Counted from the first letter of the stretch, positions 45,017 through 53,874 are shown. The stretch: DNA of 64,000 nt from an uncultured Alphaproteobacteria bacterium (GCA_903909375.1 CAIVVM010000025.1:1-64000); one strand, 5' to 3'. A program made the numbers and translations. Notes: a model not told the origin generated them from the sequence alone.

Positions 45017-45733
45017 ATGCCCATCCCTCAGTCCTCCCTCGCCGGCGCCACCATCGCCTTCGACCTCGACGGCACCCTGGTCGACACCGCGCCCGATCTC
45101 ATCGGCACGCTCAACGTGCTGCTGGAGCAGGAAGGCCTGCCGCCTTTCCCGATCGCCGGGGCCAGACCCTTCATCGGTCGCGGCGCCCGCTGGATGATCG
45201 AGGCAGGGTTCGATGCGGCGGGTGCGCCGCTGCACCCGGACCGCGTCCCGGCGCTGTTCGACCGCTTCATCGCCCGATACCTGAGCCGCATCGCCGATGA
45301 GAGCCGGCCGTTTCCCGGCTGCGAGGCCGCCCTCGACCACCTGAAAGCCAGGGGCGCCAGGCTGGTGGTCTGCACCAACAAGCGCACCGACCTGTCCGTG
45401 GCGCTGCTCAAGGCGCTGGGCCTGGCCCGCCGCTTCGAGGCCGTCATTGGCGCCGACGCAACGCCCGCCATCAAGCCCGACGCCCGGCATCTCCAGGCCG
45501 CCGTGGACGCCGTGGGAGGCGACATGGCCCGCACCATCATGGTCGGCGACGCCGCCACCGACGCCGGCGCGGCGCGCAACGCCGGTGCGCATCTCGTCCT
45601 GGTCAGCTTCGGCTACACAGAAATCCCGGCAGCCGAGCTCAACCCCGACATCCTGATCGACCACTTCGAGGAATTGCCCATGGCCTGCGCCCGCCTCCTC
45701 GGCGCTTGCGACCCGAAGGCCGAAACGCTATAG
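45017..45733 (+). CDS. gph: Phosphoglycolate phosphatase (HAD superfamily)
   Basis: A 238-residue HAD-family hydrolase of the Gph type, removing phosphate from 2-phosphoglycolate made during DNA repair or oxygenase side reactions. The nucleophile motif FDLDGTLVDTAPD gives D16 and D18; motif II is VVCTNKRT; the Lys of motif III is in PAIKPDARHL; motif IV is MVGDAATDAGAA. The ATG at 45017 is set by GAGGAG, which lies in the right arm of the inverted repeat. A tRNA-Val gene follows 20 bp after the stop. Confidence 0.92.
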   Translation: MPIPQSSLAGATIAFDLDGTLVDTAPDLIGTLNVLLEQEGLPPFPIAGARPFIGRGARWMIEAGFDAAGAPLHPDRVPALFDRFIARYLSRIADESRPFPGCEAALDHLKARGARLVVCTNKRTDLSVALLKALGLARRFEAVIGADATPAIKPDARHLQAAVDAVGGDMARTIMVGDAATDAGAARNAGAHLVLVSFGYTEIPAAELNPDILIDHFEELPMACARLLGACDPKAETL

Positions 45734-45753
45734 CCCCCGCCCTGCCCTGCAGC

Positions 45754-45828
45754 GGATGCGTAGCTCAGCGGGAGAGCACCTCGTTCACACCGAGGGGGTC
45801 ACAGGTTCAATCCCTGTCGCATCCACCA
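45754..45828 (+). tRNA. tRNA-Val (anticodon CAC)
   Basis: 75 nt with encoded CCA. The acceptor stem GGATGCG pairs with CGCATCC, then ACCA. The D arm is GCTCAGCGGGAGAGC; the anticodon stem CCTCG/CGAGG encloses TTCACAC with anticodon CAC (valine, GTG codons); the T arm is ACAGG-TTCAATC-CCTGT. A T6 run follows (45829-45835) and could serve in termination. The region downstream (45829-51560) is an accessory insertion; I find no second copy of the tRNA 3' end beyond it. Confidence 0.97.
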
Positions 45829-46256
45829 TTTTTTCCTGATAATGCTGGAAAACTCGCCACGCGATCAAAGTTACTCATCATCTAAACCACCAAAGCGGCT
45901 TGGTGCCTGTAGATGCCCCTTGCCGGGGAATGCCAAGCGCACCTCAGCGCAACCGCGCCACTGTATAGGTCAGTAGCTCTAACGCTCCGAATACCTGACC
46001 GGTACGCCAACTTCTCACGAATTGCCCCGCCCCTGGGGTGGGGGTCGCGAGCCGCAGCGCATTTAGCTACCCCACGACCCGAGAAAATTTGGATTTGGCG
46101 GGAATGAAGCCTCCGACAGAATTGTCCGGTCTGCGCCAAGTACGGCGGTTGCCCCCGTTCAAAATTGCCGACCAAGCTAGCGGATCCCGCGGGTCGGCCT
46201 CGCAATTGCGCAGCAACAACCCTAACTGTGGGCGCTCGTTTTAATAGGAGCGGCTC
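45829..46256. other. Intergenic region between tRNA-Val and the NACHT-GT4 gene
   Basis: 428 bp with no credible gene; short reading frames here have no protein-like composition. It holds several small inverted repeats, for instance GGTCAG near 45967 matched by CTGACC about 26 bp later, and CCCCTTGCCGGGG near 45914. AATAGGAG at 46241-46249 is the ribosome-binding site of the next gene. I see no integrase remnant and no convincing promoter, although the promoter for the NACHT-GT4 gene should lie here. Confidence 0.55.
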
Positions 46257-49200
46257 ATGCCGCAGCATGCCGATTTCGGTTGGGTCCGCAGATGGTTTCC
46301 GATCGACGAAGTCATTCCGACTGTTGACGGCTTTCTGGCTGATGACGCGAATGCTCCGGGCCTGACGCTGGAGGACGTGCGCAACCAGCCGTGCCTGGTG
46401 CTACTGGGAGCACCGGGCACGGGCAAAAGTCGCGAGGCCGAGGCTGCCGTGCGCGCACTACGAGCGCGGGGCAAAGCCGCTGATTTGATCGCCGTCGGCC
46501 GCCGCGCCGACCCCCTCGATACGCTCCTTGGCCTATTATCCGCGGATCATGCGACGGCGTGGACCAGAAATGGGGCGCACTGGCACCTCTTCGTAGATGG
46601 CATCGACGAGGCGTTCGGTGCCGCGGCGGGGTTCGAGTCAGCGTTGCGGACCTTCTTGGGCGCGCTCGCGGATACCGGTGGCGACTTGGCGAAAATGCGT
46701 CTTCGCGTCCTCTGCCGCACGGTCGAGTGGACCGCGTCGCTGGATCGCCTGCTTGCGGAGCACTGGGACGAACATGAAATCTTGAAGCTGCAGATCGCGC
46801 CACTTACCAAGGTGGACGTCAGGCTAGCGGTCGATGCGGTCAGCGGAGACGCGGGCGCAGCCCAGACGTTCCTACAGCGTGTTCACGAGATCGGGGCACA
46901 GGCCTTGGCGAGTCGGCCCGTCTCAATGCTCATGCTGGCGGAGATCCAGCGCGACAAAGGTGAGCTTCCGGCCGAACAGGCCGAGCTCTACCGTCTAGCA
47001 TTGGAGGCCTTGGCGGACGAACCCAACGAGTCCCGGCGCGGCCGCCGCCGCCGCGGCGCGCTTAATGCTGCAGAAACCTTGGCAGTCGCGGCGCGGATCG
47101 CGTCGGCGACCGCATTCTCCGGCAAGTCCAGGGTTTGGGCGGGATATGGGCCGCCCCCCGATCCGAGCGCGGCGTTCGCGCTGCGGGAAATCTCAGGCGG
47201 CACCGAGGCCACAGGTCCGGAGAGCTTCAGGGTCAGCGAGGCCGACTTGCTGGATACAGTCCGCACGCCCCTGTTCGAGCCCGCCGCGCCCGATACGTAC
47301 GTTTGGGGCCACCAGACCTTCATGGAGTACTTGGCGGCGCGCTACTTGGTCGACCACGGCCTGAAACCCGATCAAGTCCTCAATTTTCTTTCGGTCTCCG
47401 ATCCCCAAGGAGCCCGGGGAATTGCGCCGCAATGGCGGGAGATCGCTGCCTGGGCAGCGACCCTGTCCCGCCCGGTCTTCGAGCTGCTTATCAGGGAGGA
47501 GCCGGACGTACTGCTGCAGAGCGATGTCGCCGCCGCCAGCGACGCTGACCGTAAAGCACTTGTCACAGCTCTCCTTGCCCGGCTCGAGGCGGAGGAGCTT
47601 GTTGAGATCATACACGGCCTGCGCCCACTCTTCGCGCGGTTGAACTATCCGGGCCTTGCCACGCAGCTTCGCGCGTTCGTACAGGACCCGACCCGGGGCC
47701 AGTTTGCACGCCGGACCGCCATCGATATTGCTGAAGAGACCGGAAAGTCGGAGCTGGCCGAGGACTTCGCCCGTTTGGCATTGGCCGCGGACACGCCGAT
47801 CCAGTTGCGGAAGGATGCCGCCTACGCCGTGTCCCGGCTGGGTCGGGCGCAAGCGCGCGAAATGTTAGCGCCGCTGCTTCGCGGCGATCTCCTTGATGAT
47901 CAAGACGACGAACTGCGTGGCGCGGCGCTTAAGGCGTTGTGGCCGCGCCACTTGTCCGTCCAGGAAATGTTGGAGGCGTTGACGCCGGAGAAGCAGGACG
48001 CGTTCATCGGCACGTATCACATGTTCCTGCGCCAGCTGGAGCTTGGAGCCCTATCGCCAAACGACGCGCTCTTCGCTCTGCATTGGCTGGGAAGCCAGCC
48101 ACTTGAGCGTGACAACGGCAATGGCCTGCAGGAGGTTCAGGCGAAGGTCTTCTGGGCGGCGGTGGCCTGCGCCGAAAACCCCACGGTCCGCGAGGCGCTG
48201 AGCGGCTTCCTCGAGGAGTATCTGCAGCCGGGATACAGCTGGTTGCTCAACAGCGTCCGAGATGTCGCGCCGCGCTGGCCGACATCCATCGCGGTGCGGC
48301 TTGCCATCGTGCGCGAGACCTTGGCCCGGTTTGATCTCCCCGCCGAGAATGCACGGTCTCTGCTCTTCGACTTGCCAGAGATCCTCACGCCAGCGGATCT
48401 AGACGCGACGCTACAGGCCTTAACTGCAGAAGCCGACCCGAAGGTCCAGGAAGGCCTCGTCGAGCTCGTCACCTCGCTTGCCCTGCGCAAGCCCTTGGAC
48501 GACCTAAACGCCGTCTTCGATGCGGCCAAACGCGTCCCCAAGCTGGGGATAGCTCTTGAGGCCCTCTACTTCGTGCCGTTCGGCTCCAGCTCCGAGAAGT
48601 GGATGCGGGACAGCGCGCGGCACGAGCGCGAGACCGCCGCCAAGCTTTCGGAAAGGGCCCGTGGGGCGCAAATCGCCGACGGCCGTGTCCAGGAGGCCTT
48701 GGCCGCCATCGACGCTGGGGACGTCAACATGTGGTGGCGGCTCAACATGCAGCTCTTCGTAGCGGCAACCGGCCGGTTCGAAGGGATGTACGAGTTCCAG
48801 AGTGACCTCACCGCCACGCCTGGGTGGGGCCGCCTATCGGAGGTCAACCATCACCGCATCATTGACACTGCAATTCGCTATCTCGGTGAAGGCGGGCCCG
48901 ACAACCTACGCCTGATCGGTACCAACACCCACCATCGTCCAGCTGCCGCTGCCGTCAGAGCGCTGCGCCTGATCTACGGTCAACGTCCCGAGGAGTTCGC
49001 GGCGCTGCCGGGACACATATGGTCGCGATGGGGCCCCGCAGTCTTCAATTTCTTTGATAACGACTTCTCCTCCAGCGACACCGCGCAGGTCGAGATTCTT
49101 CGCATTGCCTATGAACGCGCGCCCGACACTGTGCTTCGCGCCGTAGCCAGGACTGCCTTAGGCCCGAACTCAAAGGGCCTCAGCCAACGGGCCCTCCAAC

Positions 49201-51239
49201 TGATCGACGGCATCTACGATCGCAAACTGGGCGACTTTCTGGAGCGTCTCCGCCACCGAACTACTTTTAAGGCGCAGGACGTGGAGGGTGGCGTGTGGGC
49301 CTTCCTTGCGCGGAAGGCGCACCCGGCCGCCCTACGGCAGCTGTCCGGTGCGCTCGGCCGTCGAAGCGACCTCGAGGCAAACTCGCCTGCCCCGTCCGAC
49401 GACGTGATCGCGGTGGCCGCTGCCGAACGTCTGAGTGCTGGGGACACCACCGTATGGGAGCGGGCGCTGTCGCTTGGCCACGACCGCCCCGAACTGGCGC
49501 GGGCGATTTGGTCCCGTTACGCCAACGGTAGCTTGTTCCGAGATGACGGAGAAAAGTGGGAAATCTCCGAGGACCTCGCCGCCGCGGCCTATTTGGAATT
49601 GGAGCGGTTGTTTCCGGACCGGCCGGACGGTCAGCAGGGCCGGTTTCTGCGCTCCATCGACTACGTTGAACACCTTCAGAGTGGGTTGCTCCGACGTCTC
49701 ATCAACCGGGGTACGGCCGCAGGTGTGGCGGCGGTCACCCGCATAGAACAAGCCCTTCCCGAGGCCACGTGGCTGCGCCATCAGGTACAGGAGGCGAAGC
49801 GAAATTTTCGCGCCGCGTCGCGACGACTTTTCGCCCCGGCCGAGGTGGTCAAAGCCGTCGCTGACTTAACCCTTCCCCGCCCTCTTCGCAGCGAGGCTGA
49901 CGCAGTGCGGACCGCGCTAGCCGCAGAGCCCCCGCCGACGGCGGAAGAGCAGCAGGTCCCGGACAGCCCAACAGCGGCCCCTAGGGAAGAGCTTGGCGCA
50001 CTGGGGGCGGATCCAGTTCGCCGGCTGAAGCTCCTATTCCTGGCGAGCGAGTGGCGCTCAGGCCGCGGCGGCGTCTCGACGGTGAATCGTGAGCTTTGCG
50101 TCGCCCTTGCCCAGGCCGGGCATGATGTTGTCTGCGTCGCCCTGGAGGCTTCGAAGGAAGACCAAATTGCAGCCGACGAGCATGGCGTGCGGCTTATGCG
50201 CTGTCCGCAGCGGACGGGGCTTTCCGATGAGGCCCGCTTAGTGACCCTCACCTCCGAAGACCTGGAGGGGTTTGTCCCCGAAATTGTATTCGGCCACGAT
50301 CACGTCAACGGGCCCGCCGCGTTGCAGGTCAGCAAGAACCTCGGAGCCCGCTTCGCGCATATTCTTCATACTGTCCCGCAGGACTCAGAGGCATTCAAAG
50401 ACCGGGTCGGTGAGGCGCGGCGCGATCCCACCCGAGGCTACGAAAAGGCGCAGGCCCAGCTTAACGTCGCGCGCGAGGCGGCATTGGTGGTTGGGATTGG
50501 GCCCAAGATGACAGACAACGCCGTCCAACACCTCCCCGAGGGAGCGCGCGTCTACGAATTGATGCCAGGCCTGAATGCGGACCTCCTCAACCACAAGCCC
50601 AATCAGGCGCGGCTGCGGGTGTTTCACAGCCTGATGTCCGCTAGGATGCACGACGGTGCCTCTAAGGGCGCGGAGCTCGCGTGCGAAGCAATGAAGCGCG
50701 CCGCAAAGGGGAGCCGCGGCCATCCCAAGTTGACTCTGCGAGGCTTCAGCGAGGGCGAGGCGGAAGCGGAGTTCAATAAGTTCGCCATATACGACGACTA
50801 CCGCCCCCTCGTGGACCTCTTGCCCTACACGGACGAGCCCACGAAGCTTCGCGCGGACTTGGAGGAGTCTTCCCTCGTACTGATGCCGTCGCTCAGCGAG
50901 GGTTTCGGCCTCAGCGCCTACGAAGCCATCGCCGCGGGAGTCCCTGTTATCCTCAGCTACAAGAGCGGCCTCGCAGACTATCTCGCGCGTTTGGCCGACC
51001 AGGGTATTATTCACAAGGATGCCCTGGCGGCCTGTGTCGTGCGCCCTCACGATGACAACCTGAAACTCAACTTTGACGGCTGGGCCGAGAAGATCTCGGC
51101 GGTGATGGCCGACCTCCGCCCCGCCCTCGACCGCGCCGAATATCTGCGTACGGTCTTACGCCCGATCCTCACTTGGCGGCGTGCCGCCGAAGGGCTTGCT
51201 GAGGAAATTCTGGGTATGTTGGCCGCATCAGCTGAGTGA
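46257..51239 (+). CDS. NACHT-type STAND NTPase with helical-repeat middle and C-terminal GT4 glycosyltransferase
   Basis: A 1660-residue single-gene STAND-like protein. NACHT-type NTPase: Walker A GAPGTGKS (51-58), Walker B HLFVDGIDE (110-118), sensor-like VLCRTVEW (151-158), then GHQTFMEYLAARYL (351-364), the FxHxxFxEYLAA motif found downstream of many NACHT domains. Residues about 400-1220 are alpha-helical repeats (HEAT-like), the probable sensor. A Pro-rich linker (about 1222-1255) leads to a complete GT4 glycosyltransferase from about residue 1256: SGRGGVSTVNRELCVAL, SARMHDGASKGAEL, and donor-site SEGFGLSAYE (E1548-x7-E1556). AGGAG precedes the ATG. No partner genes; it sits beside tRNA-Val. 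By analogy with Avs and bacterial NACHT proteins it may be an antiphage sensor whose GT modifies a cell target or depletes a sugar nucleotide (inference). Confidence 0.85.
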   Translation: MPQHADFGWVRRWFPIDEVIPTVDGFLADDANAPGLTLEDVRNQPCLVLLGAPGTGKSREAEAAVRALRARGKAADLIAVGRRADPLDTLLGLLSADHATAWTRNGAHWHLFVDGIDEAFGAAAGFESALRTFLGALADTGGDLAKMRLRVLCRTVEWTASLDRLLAEHWDEHEILKLQIAPLTKVDVRLAVDAVSGDAGAAQTFLQRVHEIGAQALASRPVSMLMLAEIQRDKGELPAEQAELYRLALEALADEPNESRRGRRRRGALNAAETLAVAARIASATAFSGKSRVWAGYGPPPDPSAAFALREISGGTEATGPESFRVSEADLLDTVRTPLFEPAAPDTYVWGHQTFMEYLAARYLVDHGLKPDQVLNFLSVSDPQGARGIAPQWREIAAWAATLSRPVFELLIREEPDVLLQSDVAAASDADRKALVTALLARLEAEELVEIIHGLRPLFARLNYPGLATQLRAFVQDPTRGQFARRTAIDIAEETGKSELAEDFARLALAADTPIQLRKDAAYAVSRLGRAQAREMLAPLLRGDLLDDQDDELRGAALKALWPRHLSVQEMLEALTPEKQDAFIGTYHMFLRQLELGALSPNDALFALHWLGSQPLERDNGNGLQEVQAKVFWAAVACAENPTVREALSGFLEEYLQPGYSWLLNSVRDVAPRWPTSIAVRLAIVRETLARFDLPAENARSLLFDLPEILTPADLDATLQALTAEADPKVQEGLVELVTSLALRKPLDDLNAVFDAAKRVPKLGIALEALYFVPFGSSSEKWMRDSARHERETAAKLSERARGAQIADGRVQEALAAIDAGDVNMWWRLNMQLFVAATGRFEGMYEFQSDLTATPGWGRLSEVNHHRIIDTAIRYLGEGGPDNLRLIGTNTHHRPAAAAVRALRLIYGQRPEEFAALPGHIWSRWGPAVFNFFDNDFSSSDTAQVEILRIAYERAPDTVLRAVARTALGPNSKGLSQRALQLIDGIYDRKLGDFLERLRHRTTFKAQDVEGGVWAFLARKAHPAALRQLSGALGRRSDLEANSPAPSDDVIAVAAAERLSAGDTTVWERALSLGHDRPELARAIWSRYANGSLFRDDGEKWEISEDLAAAAYLELERLFPDRPDGQQGRFLRSIDYVEHLQSGLLRRLINRGTAAGVAAVTRIEQALPEATWLRHQVQEAKRNFRAASRRLFAPAEVVKAVADLTLPRPLRSEADAVRTALAAEPPPTAEEQQVPDSPTAAPREELGALGADPVRRLKLLFLASEWRSGRGGVSTVNRELCVALAQAGHDVVCVALEASKEDQIAADEHGVRLMRCPQRTGLSDEARLVTLTSEDLEGFVPEIVFGHDHVNGPAALQVSKNLGARFAHILHTVPQDSEAFKDRVGEARRDPTRGYEKAQAQLNVAREAALVVGIGPKMTDNAVQHLPEGARVYELMPGLNADLLNHKPNQARLRVFHSLMSARMHDGASKGAELACEAMKRAAKGSRGHPKLTLRGFSEGEAEAEFNKFAIYDDYRPLVDLLPYTDEPTKLRADLEESSLVLMPSLSEGFGLSAYEAIAAGVPVILSYKSGLADYLARLADQGIIHKDALAACVVRPHDDNLKLNFDGWAEKISAVMADLRPALDRAEYLRTVLRPILTWRRAAEGLAEEILGMLAASAE

Positions 51240-51560
51240 TTTCGGCACTCTCAGGCGGGAATTTCGGTGACACCTGCAATAACCCCCAAACCTACCCATC
51301 ACCCGCAACCTACGCCCCCGCCTGCCGGCCACCCTTCAGCCCGGTCCGTTCGCCGCAGCCTCACCATGTCCAGGGGCCGCCCGTCCCGCTCAAAAATGAT
51401 CCAATGTTTTGGTCATGCACGATGGTCCGTGATATGGAACATATAGCGAACAATATCCGTTCTTTGACAGGTGAATCTCACACAAGTTCCCGGGATCTCC
51501 TCGCGCGCGCGCGCAGGAGTCGTTGTCCCGTCGCTTGATCATGTTGAAGGCTGAGGCGCC
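51240..51560. other. Gene-free convergent gap behind the NACHT-GT4 gene
   Basis: 321 bp between the stop of the rightward NACHT-GT4 gene and the stop of the leftward CitMHS gene. It contains a C-rich half (51265-51390), then an AT-richer half with a LexA-like box (51437-51462) and an alternating CG tract within a CTCCT...AGGAG hairpin (51498-51518). A short minus-strand frame (about 51280-51395, containing FERDGRPLDMVRLRR) looks protein-like but has no start codon, and could be the relic of an earlier gene. No intrinsic terminator for the NACHT-GT4 gene is evident. Confidence 0.5.
51437..51462. promoter_or_regulatory. LexA-like (SOS) box
   Basis: GAACATATAGCGAAC is a GAAC-N7-GAAC direct repeat, the complement of the GTTC-N7-GTTC LexA operator of alphaproteobacteria. 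A third half-site (GTTC at 51459) follows at the same 11-bp period. It lies between two convergent genes and no open reading frame of clear quality starts beside it. The GCTATA on the minus strand within it could be a -10. Assignment is by pattern only. Confidence 0.45.
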
Positions 51561-52865
51561 CTACCCCGAAACCGGAAACACCCCCAACAGCGCCGCCGCC
51601 ACCGCCATCACCGTGCAGGTCGCCACCGCCCAGGGCCAGGTGAACCGCTGGTGGTCGCCGAATTCGACGCCGGCCAGGCTGACCAGCAGGTAGGTGGAGG
51701 GCACCAGCGGGCTCAGCAGGTGGAAGGGCTGGCCGACCAGGGAGGCGCTGCCGATGGCTTCCTTTGATATCCCGTAGTGCGACGCCGCCTCGGCCAGGAT
51801 CGGCACAACGCCAAAATAGAAGGCGTCGTTGGAGATGAAGAAGGTCATCGGCAGACTGAGCGCTGCGGTGATCGGGGCCAGGTACGGCCCCATCTGCGGC
51901 GGGATCAGGGCCAGCAGGCTTCTGGGCATGGCCTCGACCATTCCCGTGCCGGTCAGCACCCCCGTGAAGATGCCGGCCGAGAAGATCACGGCGACCATGG
52001 CGATGACGTTGGGCGCGTGGGCGGCGATGCGGGCGCGCAGGGCTTCGGGTTGCGGATAGTTGATCAGGCTGGCGATCGCGAAGCCCGCCATGAACAGCAC
52101 CGCCAGCGGCACGAGGCCCGTCACCAGAGTGATCAGCAGCGCCAGGGTCAGCCCCGCGTTGACCCAGAGCAGGCGCGGCCGCCGCGCTGCGGGGTCGGTG
52201 GAGACCGTGATCAATCCCTCCGCCTCCGGCGCGGGTCGATCCAGCGTCAGGACGCCCAGACGACGCCGTTCCCGCCGACCATAGACCCAGGCCAGCAGCA
52301 GCAGCCAGACCACGCCCACCGCCATTGCCGGAACCATCGGCAGGAAGAGCGCGGCAGGGTCGACCTGCAGCGCCGTGGCGGCCCGCGCTGTGGGTCCGCC
52401 CCAGGGCGTCAGGTTCATCACCCCGCTGGAGAGCATGATCAGACACGCCATGATCAGCGGGTTCAGCCCCAGCCGCGCATAGAGCGGCAGCAGGGCCGCG
52501 ACGGTGACCATGTAGGTCGTCGAGCCGTCGCCATCCAGCGAGACCCCCACCGCCAGCACCACCGTGCCGACCACCACCCGAACCGGATCGCCGCGCACCA
52601 GTACCAGCAGGCGTCGCACGGCCGGATCGAACAGTCCCGCATCGATCATCAGGCCGAAGTAGAGGATGGCGAACATGATCATGACGCCCGTCGGCGCGAT
52701 CTTCTTCACCCCCTCCAGCATCATGGGGCCGAGATCCAGCCCGTGCCCGGCGATGAGACCGAACACCACCGGCACGACGATCAGCGCCACCAGCGGCGCG
52801 GCCCGCCGCGTCATGATCAGGGTCATGAACGTCGCCACCATGGCGAAACCCAGCAGCGCCAGCAT
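51561..52865 (-). CDS. CitMHS family citrate-metal/proton symporter
   Basis: A 434-residue inner membrane transporter of the citrate-Mg2+/Ca2+:H+ symporter (CitMHS) family with about 11-12 transmembrane segments. Family features are LIMTRRAAPLVALIVVPVVFGL at the N-terminus, LDGDGSTTYMVTVAALLPLY and MNLTPWGGPTARAA in the first half, and FFISNDAFYFGVVPILAEAA near the C-terminus. It imports citrate or related tricarboxylates complexed with divalent metal. No citrate sensor kinase is adjacent. It is divergent from the GST gene. Confidence 0.92.
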   Translation of the reverse strand: MLALLGFAMVATFMTLIMTRRAAPLVALIVVPVVFGLIAGHGLDLGPMMLEGVKKIAPTGVMIMFAILYFGLMIDAGLFDPAVRRLLVLVRGDPVRVVVGTVVLAVGVSLDGDGSTTYMVTVAALLPLYARLGLNPLIMACLIMLSSGVMNLTPWGGPTARAATALQVDPAALFLPMVPAMAVGVVWLLLLAWVYGRRERRRLGVLTLDRPAPEAEGLITVSTDPAARRPRLLWVNAGLTLALLITLVTGLVPLAVLFMAGFAIASLINYPQPEALRARIAAHAPNVIAMVAVIFSAGIFTGVLTGTGMVEAMPRSLLALIPPQMGPYLAPITAALSLPMTFFISNDAFYFGVVPILAEAASHYGISKEAIGSASLVGQPFHLLSPLVPSTYLLVSLAGVEFGDHQRFTWPWAVATCTVMAVAAALLGVFPVSG

Positions 52866-52975
52866 CAGGCGTGTCCCCGCGCCACACGATCCGGACTGGC
52901 CATTGATTTCCCCCGCTGGCGCGCGACTCTGGCGCCCATATTGACCCGTCTCGCCAGCACAGGAAGGGGGAACAC

Positions 52976-53608
52976 ATGATCCTCATTGGCCAGTACGACA
53001 GTCCGTTTGTCCGCCGGGTGGCGGTGGCGCTGCGCCTGTATGGCTTCGACTACGAGCATCGGGCCCTGTCGGTGTTCGGCGATACCGAAGCCATTGGCGC
53101 CATCAACCCGCTGCGGCGCGTGCCGACCTTCGTCACCGAAGATGGCGAGGTCCTGATCGAGAGCGCCAACATCCTCGACTGGCTTGACGAACTGGCCGGA
53201 CCCGAACGCGCCCTGATCGCGCGATCGGGCCTGGAGCGACGCGCGGCGCTCAAGGTCTGTGCGATGGCCTCGGGCCTGGCCGACAAGGCGGTGAGCCTGG
53301 TCTATGAGCGTGTGATCCATCAGCGGGCGACAGCGGTCTGGGTGGCCCGCTGTGAGGCGCAGATCGAAGGGGTACTCGATCTTCTGGAACTGGATCGGGG
53401 CCGGCGGGGCGTCTGGTGGTTCGGCGACCGGATCGGCCACGCCGACATCATCACAGCCTGTGTGCTGCGGTTCCTGGGCGAGGCTCATCCAGGGCTGTTC
53501 GATCCCGCCCGCTGGCCTGCGCTCGGGGCTCACGCCCGGGCGTGCGAAGCGCTGCCAGCCTTCCAGGCGGTCGCCCGACCATTCACCGTGACGCTCCCGC
53601 AAGCCTGA
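52976..53608 (+). CDS. Glutathione S-transferase family protein
   Basis: A 210-residue GST. The N-terminal thioredoxin-like domain (about 1-78) has MILIGQYDSPFVRRVAVAL, the cis-Pro in RRVPTFV and the glutathione gamma-glutamyl contact in IESANILDWLD. The C-terminal helical domain has DRIGHADIITACVL, the N-capping motif. Ser9 is the likely thiol-activating residue (DSPFVRR). It conjugates glutathione to electrophiles or isomerises a metabolite; the substrate is unknown. Start ATG at 52976 has GGAAGGGGG upstream. Confidence 0.92.
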   Translation: MILIGQYDSPFVRRVAVALRLYGFDYEHRALSVFGDTEAIGAINPLRRVPTFVTEDGEVLIESANILDWLDELAGPERALIARSGLERRAALKVCAMASGLADKAVSLVYERVIHQRATAVWVARCEAQIEGVLDLLELDRGRRGVWWFGDRIGHADIITACVLRFLGEAHPGLFDPARWPALGAHARACEALPAFQAVARPFTVTLPQA

Positions 53609-53874
53609 GATCGGGCGCTGCCTTGTTAGCTGGTCCAGACGATTTTGTTGCGCTCCAGAGCGGGCGCCTGAGCCGCTTTCGGGACTCGACTTCACATTAT
53701 GTTGTAATTGTTTTTGCTATAATTATCAGATGTTTCCTGATATTACTTCCCATGTTGAACTAAGATAATTTACGCGTCACACCCTAAGATGGCTTAACCA
53801 ACCGCGTTACCGATGTTCGAGGGACGCGAGCGGCATACTGAACGCCCAGAAAACTTGCGGCGATCCGTTCGGCC
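53609..53874. other. AT-rich intergenic region before cpaC-like gene
   Basis: 266 bp, of which 53690-53790 is distinctly AT-rich. It contains TTGTAATTG and GCTATAATT close together (53702-53723), a candidate -10 of the Caulobacter GCTATA type, which would transcribe the secretin gene with a leader of about 140 nt. No coding sequence or terminator stem is evident. Confidence 0.4.

Noticed and set aside
45882..46268. 128-codon minus-strand frame between tRNA-Val and the NACHT-GT4 gene
   Set aside because: Arg-rich without any recognisable motif, and it would occupy the promoter region of the downstream gene. I also looked here for integrase remnants and found none.
51236..51538. 100-codon plus-strand frame after the NACHT-GT4 gene
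   Set aside because: No ribosome-binding site, Pro/Arg-rich composition and no known motif. It overlaps the LexA-like site, so it is left as intergenic.
45804..51560. Direct repeat of the tRNA-Val 3' end as an attachment site
   Set aside because: I searched by eye for the T-arm/acceptor sequence (TTCAATCCCTGTCGCATCC) around 51240-51560 and found no second copy.
51478..52986. Long minus-strand reading frame of 502 codons covering the CitMHS gene
   Set aside because: It is a frame shadow: Gly/Ala/Arg-rich with no recognisable family, whereas the other frame gives a complete CitMHS transporter.
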